Of a stretch of DNA of 30,561 bases, positions 1 through 6,591 are shown piece by piece (the first letter of the stretch is position 1; every line of letters starts with the position of its first letter). The DNA lies in the IMG/VR virus record IMGVR_UViG_3300018083_000095, positions 1-30,561 of that record; one strand, written 5' to 3'. The notes beneath the pieces were generated by a model. It had not been told where the DNA came from, made no database searches, and was given only the letters and a program-made list of their open reading frames with translations. A program made the position numbers and the translations under genes. This stretch comes from a virus.

Positions 1-164
1 TCCGGGAGGAGATCGACGGCGTGGCCGAGTCGGCGCTCCGGGCCGCCCTGGAGCACGCATGGGAGCAGGTCGTGCCGCCCGAGTGGCAGTGCATTGACCC
101 GGGCATCGACAAGGCCAAGCTGCCCGTCTACCGGGACTCCGGCCTGATCAGGAGCTCTGCATGA
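1..164 (+). CDS. 3' end of an unrecognised protein (5' end outside window)
   Basis: An open frame enters from the left edge (codons in phase from base 3) and ends at TGA 162-164. About 53 residues are visible. They contain an acidic helix-like start, a Pro-Pro-Glu-Trp stretch and a short tail ending Arg-Ser-Ser-Ala. The third positions are GC-rich, as in true genes here, and the stop overlaps the next ATG by ATGA (161-164), which indicates translational coupling to the oxygenase gene. No family was recognised. Its place directly upstream suggests it belongs to the same functional unit as the oxygenase and P-loop genes, but that is inference. Confidence 0.7.
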   Translation, partial: REEIDGVAESALRAALEHAWEQVVPPEWQCIDPGIDKAKLPVYRDSGLIRSSA

Positions 165-1228
165 CGCCCGAGGAGACGGCCCGCTTCCTCAACGGCTACG
201 CCCGCCGCCACGCCGCCGGGGCGTTCGCCACGCCCCTTGCTCGAGAGTTGAACGACGGCAACGTCCGCATCTGGAAGAACCCGCTCGGCCGCACTGTCGC
301 CGTGACCAAGCGGCTGACCCGGGACAGCGTCCGCACCGACTGGCTCGGCCAGCCGTACACGCTTCCCCGGGGCGCCACCATCGTGACGCACCTCGGCCGG
401 GAGACGGGCTCCCCCATCCCAGCCGACCTGGACGAGTACCACGCCATCTACGCCTACGCCGACGACCTGGAGCTGACCGCCGGGCTGGGCCGCCTCGGCC
501 GGGAGGTCACAGCCACGAGGATCAGCGCCGCCTCCGAGATGATCCACTGCTGGGGGTGGCCGGGCACCGCCCGCCCGACGCCCCTCCTCGACGGCCTGAC
601 CGTGGTGCCGGTCGCCACGCACTCGGGCGACCTCCTCAACGCCTGCCGCCGAGAGCTCGCCCGGGCGACGGGGTGGGCCGATGACTACCCGTTCTACTCA
701 GACGGCTCCTGGTCGGCGCTGTCCCTCCGGGGCTTCGACCCGGACCCGGCCTGGGGGGTGAAGCCCGCCGAGATGGGCCGCAAGTGGAACGACGCCCACC
801 CGGGGGCTCTCCGCCGGACGTGCGTCTGGACCGACCTCGCCGACCGCTGCCGCCCCCTCGTGCAGATCGCCTCGCAGCTGCCGGGCGCCGGGCTGGAACG
901 GGTCCGCCTGATGCGCATGAAGCAGGGGAAGCTCGCCCGCCACACCGACATCACCGACAAGGCCAGCGGCCTCCGGGACGGGCAGATCGCCCGCTTCCAC
1001 CTGCCCCTGATCACCAGCGAGCTCGTCGCCCTCCACGTCTGGGAGCTGTCCGGGGAGCTCCACAACTGGCACCTCGACGTGGGCGTCTGGTACTACCTCG
1101 ACGCCCGCAAGCCGCACGCCGTCACCCAGGGCGACCCTGACCTCGACCGCATCCACCTCGTCGCCGACGTCATCTGCGACGAGTCCACCCGCTCCTACCT
1201 GGAGGCTTCATGCTCGGCTGCTACCTGA
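161..1228 (+). CDS. 2-oxoglutarate/Fe(II) oxygenase-like protein (aspartyl/asparaginyl beta-hydroxylase type)
   Basis: A protein of 355 aa. The C-terminal third has the pattern of the Asp/Asn beta-hydroxylase cupin fold: an HxD motif at His261-Asp263, an R-F-H-L-P-L strand from Arg278, a distal His319 in K-P-H-A-V, and Arg330 before I-H-L-V. These are the expected iron ligands (H, D, H) and the 2-oxoglutarate-binding Arg. Residues 1-240 are not recognised; they include a W-G-W-P segment near 140 and an F-Y-S-D-G-S-W stretch near 178. The family hydroxylates Asp/Asn in proteins or small-molecule amino acids; the substrate here is unknown. The ATG at 161 overlaps the upstream stop. The end overlaps the P-loop gene by 19 bases, so the two are probably co-translated. 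The oxygenase call is fairly firm; a role in DNA-base or protein modification is only inferred. Confidence 0.75.
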   Translation: MTPEETARFLNGYARRHAAGAFATPLARELNDGNVRIWKNPLGRTVAVTKRLTRDSVRTDWLGQPYTLPRGATIVTHLGRETGSPIPADLDEYHAIYAYADDLELTAGLGRLGREVTATRISAASEMIHCWGWPGTARPTPLLDGLTVVPVATHSGDLLNACRRELARATGWADDYPFYSDGSWSALSLRGFDPDPAWGVKPAEMGRKWNDAHPGALRRTCVWTDLADRCRPLVQIASQLPGAGLERVRLMRMKQGKLARHTDITDKASGLRDGQIARFHLPLITSELVALHVWELSGELHNWHLDVGVWYYLDARKPHAVTQGDPDLDRIHLVADVICDESTRSYLEASCSAAT

Positions 1229-1773
1229 TCGGCCAACCTGGCGCCGGCAAGTCCACCCTGTTCCGGGAGGTGACCCAAGGCATTCCGAGCTACGAGAGCT
1301 CCCAGCCGTTCGCCCACACCGTGTACCTGCCCGAGCCGTCGGGGGGCCGCCCGATCGGCGCTCAGCTGGGCCGCCACCACGAGACGTTCCCGGGTACCGA
1401 CCGCCTCAGCATGGCCGTCCAGCCCGACGCCGAGGCGTGGGTGCGCTCCGCCCCCTACCCCGTCATCATCGGCGAGGGCGACCGTCTCGCCACGCTCGGC
1501 TTCCTCACAGCACTGACGGAGGCGTGCGACGAGGGCTGCACCATCCTGTGGCTGGACACGCCCCAGTTGACCGCCAGGGCCCGGGCGACCCGCCGGGGCT
1601 CAGCCCAGACGGAGGCGTGGGTGAAGGGCCGCCGCTCCAAGGTCAACCGGCTGACCGACCTCCTGCCGGTGGTCCGGCTCGACGGCACCCTCAGCCCGGA
1701 GCTTCTCGCCGTGCAGGCCATCGGGGCGTCCCCCGCCTTGCAGGCGCTCCACGCCCTGGTGCCCGGCCTCTGA
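1210..1773 (+). CDS. P-loop NTPase / nucleotide-kinase-like protein
   Basis: A protein of 187 aa with a perfect Walker A motif at residues 8-16 (G-Q-P-G-A-G-K-S-T) immediately after a short hydrophobic strand. A hydrophobic strand ending in W-L-D-T near residues 115-120 could be the Walker B-like region, followed by an Arg-rich lid (A-R-A-R-A-T-R-R-G). Length and layout suit small P-loop kinases. Similar proteins in actinophages are usually annotated as nucleotide kinase or P-loop ATPase. A GGAG at 1201-1204 precedes the ATG at 1210. The gene overlaps the oxygenase gene by 19 bases. Whether it phosphorylates a nucleotide, modified DNA bases or another substrate cannot be read from the sequence. 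Confidence 0.75.
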   Translation: MLGCYLIGQPGAGKSTLFREVTQGIPSYESSQPFAHTVYLPEPSGGRPIGAQLGRHHETFPGTDRLSMAVQPDAEAWVRSAPYPVIIGEGDRLATLGFLTALTEACDEGCTILWLDTPQLTARARATRRGSAQTEAWVKGRRSKVNRLTDLLPVVRLDGTLSPELLAVQAIGASPALQALHALVPGL

Positions 1774-1775
1774 CC

Positions 1776-1821
1776 AGGCTCGTCCCGGTAGACGCCCCAG
1801 GCTAACCCGTGTTAGCCTGGG
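1776..1821 (+). promoter_or_regulatory. Repeated promoter-operator element, copy A
   Basis: CAGGCTC lies at 1775-1781, TAGACG (-35-like) at 1789-1794 and TAGCCT (-10) at 1813-1818, with an 18-bp spacer. The spacer holds CTAAC (1802-1806), CCGT, GTTAG (1811-1815). This copy has the longest symmetry: an 11-bp perfect inverted repeat, 1796-1806 against 1811-1821. It should start a transcript near 1825 for the DUF932 gene at 1871. The same layout occurs at five other loci. Confidence 0.75.
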
Positions 1822-1870
1822 TAGGCCCCCAACCGGGGGGCGTCACACACAGCCCAAGGAGAGCCCCAAC

Positions 1871-2923
1871 ATGCCCGACTACTTCGAATCAGGCTTCGCC
1901 GTCCGAGATGTCTCCTGGCACGGCAAAGAGACGCTGCTGCAAGAGCACCCCGAGAACTGGGCGGCAGCCCGCATCCTCGCTGGCCTCGACTGGGAGCCCG
2001 AGTACCAGGACCTCTACGTCCCCGAGGTCATCCCCGCCGGGGAGAGCGCCCCCGAGGGCTCCATCCATATCAAGGCGATGGGCAACGACAGCGCCGACCT
2101 GTGGCACGTCCCGGTCAACGGCCACCAGGCCATCATCCGCAGCGACAACCGGAAGGTGCTCGCCACCCCCAAGGACTCGTTCCGGCTGATCAGCAACACC
2201 GAGATGGGCGACCTCCTGGAGGCGTACAGCGAGGCGTGGCGCAAGGCCGGAGCCAAGGTGCTGTTCGACACCGCCGGGTCCGTCTACGAGGGCCGGTGGG
2301 TGTACGCCACGCTCCTGCTGGACGAGCCCTACACCATCCCCGGCGACCCCAGCCCCATCCTCCCGTACGCAGCGTTCCTCAACGCCCACGACGGCACGGC
2401 CGCCTGCAAGGTCGTCAACACTCAGGTCCGGGTCGTCTGCGCCAACACGTGGAAGATGGCCGACGTGGAGGGCGAGCGCTCTGGCCGCCAGATCGTCATC
2501 CGCCACACGTCCGGTGCGACGGAGCGCCTGGAGGAGGCCAAGGCCGCCCTCGCCAGCGTCCGTGACGAGGTGGCGAACTACCAGATGCTCGCCACCGAGC
2601 TTGCCTCGATCAACGTCTCAGACGCCCTCGTCAAGACGTTCCTCAGCGAGTTCATCCCGGTGCCGGAGAACAGCTCCGAGCGCACCCGGACGGCCCGCCT
2701 GGAGCGCCAAGGCATGTTCATGGCGCTGTACGCCTCGTCGCCCACGACCGACGGCATCCGGGGCACCGCCTACGGCCTCGTGCAGACGGCCGGGGAGTAC
2801 CTGGACCACCTGCGCCCCGTCCGGAACAGCGACACCTACCTGGCCCGCACCCTGTTCAACAGCGAGCCCATCAAGGGCAACGCCGTCCGCCTCGTCCGAG
2901 AGCTCGTGAAGGAGGGCGTGTGA
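1871..2923 (+). CDS. DUF932 / phage-plasmid-like protein (TIGR03299 type)
   Basis: A protein of 350 aa. Its N-terminus has the signature of this family: a start of about ten residues, then F-A-V-R-D-V-S-W-H-G at about residues 9-18. The central part carries conserved-looking stretches such as R-V-V-C-A-N-T and R-H-T. Function is unproven; the family is common in phages and plasmids, often near recombination or replication genes. AAGGAG at 1856-1861 lies nine bases before the ATG, and promoter copy A is directly upstream. The stop (TGA 2921-2923) overlaps the ATG of the next gene, so it heads an operon that includes the LPXTG protein. The family call is good; no function is proposed. Confidence 0.85.
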   Translation: MPDYFESGFAVRDVSWHGKETLLQEHPENWAAARILAGLDWEPEYQDLYVPEVIPAGESAPEGSIHIKAMGNDSADLWHVPVNGHQAIIRSDNRKVLATPKDSFRLISNTEMGDLLEAYSEAWRKAGAKVLFDTAGSVYEGRWVYATLLLDEPYTIPGDPSPILPYAAFLNAHDGTAACKVVNTQVRVVCANTWKMADVEGERSGRQIVIRHTSGATERLEEAKAALASVRDEVANYQMLATELASINVSDALVKTFLSEFIPVPENSSERTRTARLERQGMFMALYASSPTTDGIRGTAYGLVQTAGEYLDHLRPVRNSDTYLARTLFNSEPIKGNAVRLVRELVKEGV

Positions 2924-3441
2924 TGGCCGCCCCGTCCCTGCCCCGAGTGTCCGTCACCCCTCCCCCCCTTGCGGGGGGAGAGGTGCGCTCGGGCTCCCTT
3001 TCGCTCAACGCCGTGGCGGCCTGGAACACGGGCGTCTACGCCGGGGAGCTCCTGCGCTTCGGCTTCGACGTGGAGCTCCGGGACTACCACGCCCGGGGCC
3101 TCACCCAAGGCCTCCTGTGGGTCGGGCGTCCCGGCCTGGAGCCCGGCATGGTCCGGGTGGAGCTCGACCCGGAGAGCAACAGCCTCCGGGGCGTCTGGGA
3201 CCGCTGCGTGGTGGTCCTGTACGGCAGCCAGCTGAACGCCCTTTCGGGCATGGTGCGCCGGAACCTTCGCCGCCTCAGGGAGCACGGCTCCGGCCGCCCC
3301 CCCGAGACGGTGGCGACCCAGGAGGCTTTCCTGGTGCGTCTGCTTGAAGCGCTGGCGGAAGCCGGGGCCAACAACCGATACGACGCAAGCGCCCGCCCCG
3401 AGCGAGCTCTGACCGTCGTGCCTGACTACGAGGAGAACTGA
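2923..3441 (+). CDS. hypothetical protein, 172 aa
   Basis: Not recognised. The start ATG 2923 overlaps the DUF932 stop in a TGATG arrangement; a GTG at 2920 in the same frame is an alternative. AAGGAGG at 2909-2915 fits the ATG with a seven-base spacing. The N-terminal 20 residues are rich in Pro and Gly and probably flexible; the middle alternates strands and loops (V-V-V-L-Y-G near residue 100), and the C-terminal third looks helical and rich in Arg, Leu and Ala. No signal peptide or membrane segment is visible. Its stop overlaps the start of the LPXTG protein gene, so the two are translationally coupled. Confidence 0.8.
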   Translation: MAAPSLPRVSVTPPPLAGGEVRSGSLSLNAVAAWNTGVYAGELLRFGFDVELRDYHARGLTQGLLWVGRPGLEPGMVRVELDPESNSLRGVWDRCVVVLYGSQLNALSGMVRRNLRRLREHGSGRPPETVATQEAFLVRLLEALAEAGANNRYDASARPERALTVVPDYEEN

Positions 3442-3998
3442 TGCACAGACTCATCCGCACGGCCGCCGCTGCGGCCCTCGGCCTCTCCGCCCTGTGGCTG
3501 ACAACCACAGTCCCGGCTGGGGCCACCAACCCGCCTCCCGTGTGCGAGAACAACGGGCGTGAGTTCACCTACAACCCGTCGACCACCCAGTGCACGCCCC
3601 CGACCACGGGGGCTACGACGACAGGGGCGACCACCACGGCCGCCACGACCACGACAGCCACCACCCTCCCGCCGACCACCACCGTGCCGCCGACCACCAC
3701 CACCGTGTTCAACTGCGGCCTGTGTGCAGGCCAGTTCGGCACGACCACCACGACCGCCCAGGCCACGACGACCGTTGCCCCTCCGGTGACGACAGCGCCC
3801 CCTACGACGCAACCTGCGCCGCCGCCGCCCGACACAACGCCTGAGCACGTGACCGTCCCCGACGCCCCCGCCACCACAGCTCCGCCGGAGCTTCCCGTGA
3901 CCGGCAGCCTGTCGGGCCCGATGGTCGCATGGGCTCTCGCCGCCGGTGCCGTCGGCCTCGCCCTCGTGGCGTTCGCCAAGGCTGTCCGCCGGGCATGA
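3441..3998 (+). CDS. secreted Thr-rich (mucin-like) protein with LPVTG sortase signal
   Basis: A protein of 185 aa with a complete plan for a cell-wall-anchored surface protein. Residues 1-28 form a signal peptide: M-H-R-L-I-R, then an Ala/Leu core, then a probable A-G-A cleavage site. Residues 35-150 are a low-complexity stalk of Thr, Pro, Ala and Val with two short Cys-containing segments (near 34-51 and 91-95). Residues 151-155 are L-P-V-T-G, followed by a hydrophobic stretch (about 160-180) and the basic tail K-A-V-R-R-A. Host sortases cut LPXTG-type signals and attach the protein to peptidoglycan. The stalk could be O-mannosylated. GAGGAG at 3430-3435 precedes the ATG, which overlaps the previous stop. 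A surface protein made in the infected or lysogenic host could alter adsorption; that role is inference. Confidence 0.85.
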   Translation: MHRLIRTAAAAALGLSALWLTTTVPAGATNPPPVCENNGREFTYNPSTTQCTPPTTGATTTGATTTAATTTTATTLPPTTTVPPTTTTVFNCGLCAGQFGTTTTTAQATTTVAPPVTTAPPTTQPAPPPPDTTPEHVTVPDAPATTAPPELPVTGSLSGPMVAWALAAGAVGLALVAFAKAVRRA

Positions 3999-4126
3999 AC
4001 GGAGGCCTGACCGCCCTGACGCTCCCGCTGTGGGGCGTCTGGGCGGTCGCCTTCGCAGCGATGTTCCTCGCCCTCCTACTCGAGGAGCGAGTCCACGAGT
4101 GGCGGAGACGCCGGAGGCACCGATGA
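3995..4126 (+). CDS. small membrane protein, 43 aa
   Basis: Starts at ATG 3995, overlapping the LPXTG stop by ATGA, and ends with TGA 4124-4126, which overlaps the next ATG. One predicted transmembrane segment (about residues 8-28) is followed by a short acidic patch and a strongly basic tail (R-R-R-R-R-H-R), so the C-terminus should lie in the cytoplasm. A longer in-frame start exists upstream but would overlap the LPXTG gene by much more. No family was recognised. The overlapped ends and membrane topology support it being real. Confidence 0.7.
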   Translation: MNGGLTALTLPLWGVWAVAFAAMFLALLLEERVHEWRRRRRHR

Positions 4127-4239
4127 CCACGACCAAGCCCTACGGCTGCATGAGTTTCCTGTTCGACCTGCTGATGGTCATGCTCACGGGTGGGCTCTGG
4201 CTCATCTGGATATTCGTGCGGGAGATGCGCAAGCGATGA
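4123..4239 (+). CDS. small membrane protein, 38 aa
   Basis: Bounded by ATGA overlaps on both sides (ATG 4123, TGA 4237-4239). One hydrophobic segment contains T-G-G-L-W-L-I-W-I and is followed by a basic tail (R-E-M-R-K-R). Tiny proteins with a G-L-W-L-I-W core are common in actinobacterial phages, but I cannot name a function. It sits among genes for surface or membrane proteins, which suggests an envelope-directed role such as superinfection exclusion (inference). Confidence 0.7.
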   Translation: MTTTKPYGCMSFLFDLLMVMLTGGLWLIWIFVREMRKR

Positions 4240-4439
4240 CCCGCCGGGCGAGAGAGCTCCTGCTGCTCGCCCTCGTCGGCGCCCTCTACCTCTGGGTGGG
4301 GGGCGCTTTGGCGTGGGGCGCCCTGACGGCCCCGGAGGAGCCCCCTCGGACCCGCAGGTGGGCCGGGGTGGAGTACAGCCCCGAGGCCTGCTACGTGAAC
4401 GACGCCGGGGCTCTCCTGTGCGTCTCGGGGCTCGCATGA
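4236..4439 (+). CDS. membrane-anchored small protein, 67 aa
   Basis: Starts with a basic M-T-R-R-A-R followed by a Leu/Val/Ala-rich segment (about residues 8-30), then a Pro/Glu-rich linker and a domain with two Cys (near residues 52 and 62) that could form an exported disulfide. This is either an uncleaved signal anchor or a cleaved signal peptide. ATGA overlaps join it to both neighbours (4236-4239 and 4436-4439). No family was recognised. Confidence 0.7.
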   Translation: MTRRARELLLLALVGALYLWVGGALAWGALTAPEEPPRTRRWAGVEYSPEACYVNDAGALLCVSGLA

Positions 4440-4642
4440 CCCTCCTGGCCGGAGCTCACCTCCACGTCGCCACGGACGCCTTCGGCACCCTCCGCCTGAC
4501 GGCTACCCGCCGGGGCGTCTGGACCACTATCGCCATCCCCAACATGCCCTACCGGGCCGACGCCCAGGGCGTCCTCGACGTCACTCTGGCGATGCTCGAC
4601 GCCCGCCTCGCCGAGGAGGAACAGGCAGGCTCCGGGGCGTAG
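4436..4642 (+). CDS. hypothetical protein, 68 aa
   Basis: Starts at ATG 4436, overlapping the previous stop by ATGA, although the frame stays open further upstream. The first 40 residues alternate like beta strands (L-H-V-A-T-D, T-L-R-L-T-A-T), and the last 25 look like an acidic helix. No motif was recognised. Its TAG stop (4640-4642) is also the first three bases of the -35-like TAGACC of promoter copy B, so the operon ends exactly where the next promoter begins. Confidence 0.65.
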   Translation: MTLLAGAHLHVATDAFGTLRLTATRRGVWTTIAIPNMPYRADAQGVLDVTLAMLDARLAEEEQAGSGA

Positions 4643-4669
4643 ACCACCGGGGCTAACCCGTGTTAGTCT
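4627..4669 (+). promoter_or_regulatory. Repeated promoter-operator element, copy B (leaderless start)
   Basis: CAGGCTC at 4626-4632, TAGACC at 4640-4645, an 18-bp spacer, and TAGTCT at 4664-4669. The inverted repeat is CTAAC 4653-4657 / GTTAG 4662-4666. The ATG of the next gene lies six bases after the -10 (4676), so the transcript should start at or next to the start codon. Confidence 0.75.
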
Positions 4670-4675
4670 GGGGCT

Positions 4676-4876
4676 ATGACAACCACCCAGCCCAAGAGGC
4701 ACCCGCTGGTCGGCTGCAAGATCACCGACAACGGCATCGTTGGCGGCCTGACCGGCCGCATCGTCCACGTCTTCCCCGACGCCATCTCCGTCAGCTGGAA
4801 CGGCAGCGAGCAGGCGTCCCAGATCAGCCTCGCCCGCATCAAGGCCGGGCAGTTCAGCGTGGAGGTGGCAGCATGA
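4676..4876 (+). CDS. hypothetical protein, 66 aa, leaderless
   Basis: The ATG lies six bases after the -10 of promoter copy B, and no ribosome-binding sequence precedes it, so translation is probably leaderless. The protein looks like a small beta-barrel: G-C-K-I-T, G-L-T-G-R-I-V-H-V-F, I-S-V-S-W. This pattern resembles KOW/SH3-like or DUF4314-like folds, but no family was firmly recognised. The stop overlaps the next ATG (4873-4876). Confidence 0.75.
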   Translation: MTTTQPKRHPLVGCKITDNGIVGGLTGRIVHVFPDAISVSWNGSEQASQISLARIKAGQFSVEVAA

Positions 4877-5109
4877 CCGACGAGATGCGCACCCCCGGCT
4901 TCGCCCGAGGCCCGATCAACTACGCCCTCCAGACCTGCCCCGAGGGGTACTGCCCCGAGTGCAGCGAGCCCGACGACGAGTGCGAGTGCGTCCGGCTCCC
5001 CAAGCCCCCGGCCCGCACCCCCGTCCAGGCTGAGGCCCTCCTCGCCCGCCAGATCAACACCGAACGCAAGGTCGCCGAGTCGATGGCGTACTGGGCCGCC
5101 CGCCGGTAG
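4873..5109 (+). CDS. small Cys-rich protein, 78 aa
   Basis: Starts at ATG 4873, overlapping the upstream stop. Residues about 22-40 contain C-P-E-G-Y-C-P-E-C followed by an acidic loop and C-E-C, five Cys in under 20 residues and a likely zinc knuckle. A Pro-rich linker and a C-terminal helix (Ala, Arg, Glu) follow. No family was recognised. Its TAG stop lies in a GTAGACGCCCCAG block (5106-5118) identical over 13 bases to promoter copy A at 1788-1800, but the operator part is absent. Confidence 0.7.
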   Translation: MTDEMRTPGFARGPINYALQTCPEGYCPECSEPDDECECVRLPKPPARTPVQAEALLARQINTERKVAESMAYWAARR

Positions 5110-5125
5110 ACGCCCCAGCAGAGCT

Positions 5126-5148
5126 CCCCCGGGTTCCGCCCCCGGGGG
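5126..5148 (+). terminator. GC-rich hairpin 1 after the 4676-5109 operon
   Basis: CCCCCGGG (5126-5133) pairs perfectly with CCCGGGGG (5141-5148) around a seven-base loop. There is no T tract. It is the first of two hairpins between a stop codon and the next promoter, which suits an intrinsic-type terminator of a high-GC actinobacterium. Confidence 0.5.
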
Positions 5149-5152
5149 CGTA

Positions 5153-5188
5153 GGGGCCCCTCGACCATCCGCCCGGTCGGGGGGCCCC
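5153..5188 (+). terminator. GC-rich hairpin 2 after the 4676-5109 operon
   Basis: GGGGCCCC (5153-5160) pairs with GGGGCCCC (5181-5188). Inside it CGACC (5162-5166) pairs with GGTCG (5175-5179). The stem is long and very stable, and GCCTGTTTGG follows, with a short T run. It sits just before promoter copy C. Confidence 0.55.
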
Positions 5189-5200
5189 GCCTGTTTGGGC

Positions 5201-5243
5201 AGGCTCCCCCACGTAGACGCCCCCGGCTAACCCGTGTTAGTCT
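5201..5243 (+). promoter_or_regulatory. Repeated promoter-operator element, copy C
   Basis: CAGGCTC at 5200-5206, TAGACG at 5214-5219, an 18-bp spacer, and TAGTCT at 5238-5243. CTAAC 5227-5231 and GTTAG 5236-5240 form the inverted repeat. It drives the operon from 5277, with a short leader and a clear AGGAGG at 5266-5271. Confidence 0.75.
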
Positions 5244-5276
5244 GGAGTCATCACCAACAGCCCACAGGAGGCCGTC

Positions 5277-5570
5277 ATGCCCAACCCCCGTCTCGCTCTC
5301 GACCACGGAGACGTCGCCGTCTACCGCAACGAGCGTGGCACCGTCGTCATCGACGTGGATGCCCCGTTCCGGGCGCTCGCCCGTCTGCCCGAGCCCGCCA
5401 CCACCGGCTGGCAGGGCGGCTACAACGCCGACGCCCAGCTCATGCTGCACCCGGCCCAGGCCGTCGCCCTGTTGAAGGCGCTCATGGAGAGCCAGGAGCT
5501 CCGCATCGCAGCCGGGTTCGGCGAGGCCGACGAGGTCGCCCACGTCGCCACCAACGGTCTCGCCCGATGA
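5277..5570 (+). CDS. hypothetical protein, 97 aa
   Basis: First gene of the operon from promoter copy C. AGGAGG at 5266-5271 lies five bases before the ATG. The N-terminal half is strand-rich (V-A-V-Y-R-N, T-V-V-I-D-V), and the C-terminal half is helical (A-Q-A-V-A-L-L-K-A-L). No motif or family was recognised. Its stop overlaps the next ATG (5567-5570). Confidence 0.8.
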   Translation: MPNPRLALDHGDVAVYRNERGTVVIDVDAPFRALARLPEPATTGWQGGYNADAQLMLHPAQAVALLKALMESQELRIAAGFGEADEVAHVATNGLAR

Positions 5571-5857
5571 CCGGCATCCCCTACGCCCGGGCCTCCGTGC
5601 TGCCTGTCCGCTACGGCCAGACCGACGGGTCAGAGCTCGTCATCAACGCCTACTTCGTGCACTGCCCGATCTGCGGCGAGCAGTTCATGGGCGACGACCC
5701 GTCCATCGCCGGGCCCAAGGACACCGACCTGACCGGCGAGGAGCGTCTCCGCCCCCGCACCCCCGAGGACCAGATCACCAAGTCAGCCGCCCGCAAGTAC
5801 GGCCGCCACTGGGAGAAGGTCCACGCCGAACCCCAACCCCAACTGGAGCTCTCATGA
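5567..5857 (+). CDS. putative zinc-finger protein, 96 aa
   Basis: The start overlaps the previous stop by ATGA. It contains C-P-I-C-G (about residues 29-33) and, about 50 residues later, a helix with H-W-E-K-V-H. A Cys pair plus a His pair on a C-terminal helix is typical of a long-loop C2H2-type finger. The segment between is charged and Pro-rich. No known family was recognised. The stop overlaps the next ATG (5854-5857). Confidence 0.75.
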   Translation: MTGIPYARASVLPVRYGQTDGSELVINAYFVHCPICGEQFMGDDPSIAGPKDTDLTGEERLRPRTPEDQITKSAARKYGRHWEKVHAEPQPQLELS

Positions 5858-6018
5858 CCAGCCTCAAAGCACCCCCTCCCCCGTCCACCCCACAGCCCGC
5901 CCACACGGGCGCCTGCCAGGCCCTCGGAAGCTCCGAGGGCTGCCCCGGCTGCGCCTGGGAGGCCCACGAGGCCCAAGCCCTGGCGGAGTACCTGGACGCC
6001 AACTACGAGGACGCCTGA
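5854..6018 (+). CDS. small Cys-containing protein, 54 aa
   Basis: A short gene from ATG 5854 (ATGA overlap) to TGA 6016-6018. The first 17 residues are Pro-rich; then C-Q-A-L-G-S-S-E-G-C-P-G-C gives a C-x9-C-x2-C pattern, followed by a Glu/Ala helix containing one His. It could bind a metal. No family was recognised. The tight spacing to both neighbours and GC-rich third positions support it. Confidence 0.65.
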   Translation: MTSLKAPPPPSTPQPAHTGACQALGSSEGCPGCAWEAHEAQALAEYLDANYEDA

Positions 6019-6019
6019 G

Positions 6020-6298
6020 ATGGGCCGGTACGAGCGGATGGAGGCCGCCTCGATCACCTACCGTCCCCGGGCCCGTGTCTGGTGGATTCAGGTCACCGAC
6101 CCGTCGGGCGAGGCTGTCCCCGACAGCGTCCTCGCCGCCGCCAGCAGCGCCGACCTCGCCAAGACCATCGGCCGGGAGATGGCCGAAGCCCTCGGCTGGG
6201 TCGAGCTCGGCCGGTGGCGGTCCAACGGCGCCGACTGGGAGCTCATGGGCGGCTGGTACGAGAAGGCCTACAACGAGGAGACGGAGACGTGGGAATGA
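6020..6298 (+). CDS. hypothetical protein, 92 aa
   Basis: ATG 6020 follows the previous stop by one base. Trp-rich protein with strands (V-W-W-I-Q-V-T), then a helix (A-S-S-A-D-L-A-K-T-I) and a C-terminal W-E-L-M-G-G-W-Y segment. No motif was recognised. The stop overlaps the next ATG (6295-6298). Confidence 0.75.
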   Translation: MGRYERMEAASITYRPRARVWWIQVTDPSGEAVPDSVLAAASSADLAKTIGREMAEALGWVELGRWRSNGADWELMGGWYEKAYNEETETWE

Positions 6299-6591
6299 GC
6301 AACGACTGGACGGAGAGCCAACTGGCCCGAGCGTGGGCGCCCAAAGACCCAGAGCTCCCGGGCCCGGCTCCCGAGGCCGGGCCCGCCAAGGGCCACCGCA
6401 CCCGCAAGCCCACGGTGCGCCGCACCAAGGAGCACCCCTACGTCGATGGCTGGTGCGACCAGTGCGACTGGCGCTCCGCCTACATCACCCCGGCCGCCTG
6501 CGGCCTCGACTGCAAGGAGCACGCCGAGGCGAACCCGGGCCACACCGCCCGCTGGCGCAGGGTCGAGCACGTCTCCTACGAGGCGTCATGA
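6295..6591 (+). CDS. putative zinc-binding protein, 98 aa
   Basis: ATG 6295 overlaps the upstream stop by ATGA. A Pro-rich N-terminal half is followed by W-C-D-Q-C-D-W, then A-C-G-L-D-C-K-E-H and a further His near residue 83. Two Cys pairs and His residues suggest a zinc ribbon. No family was recognised. It is coupled to the next gene through ATGA at 6588-6591. Confidence 0.75.
   Translation: MSNDWTESQLARAWAPKDPELPGPAPEAGPAKGHRTRKPTVRRTKEHPYVDGWCDQCDWRSAYITPAACGLDCKEHAEANPGHTARWRRVEHVSYEAS

Noticed and set aside
1796-1821. Copy A as a plain terminator hairpin
   Set aside because: The 11-bp dyad is strong, but the conserved part shared with five other sites is only CTAAC-N4-GTTAG at promoter spacing, and there is no T tract.
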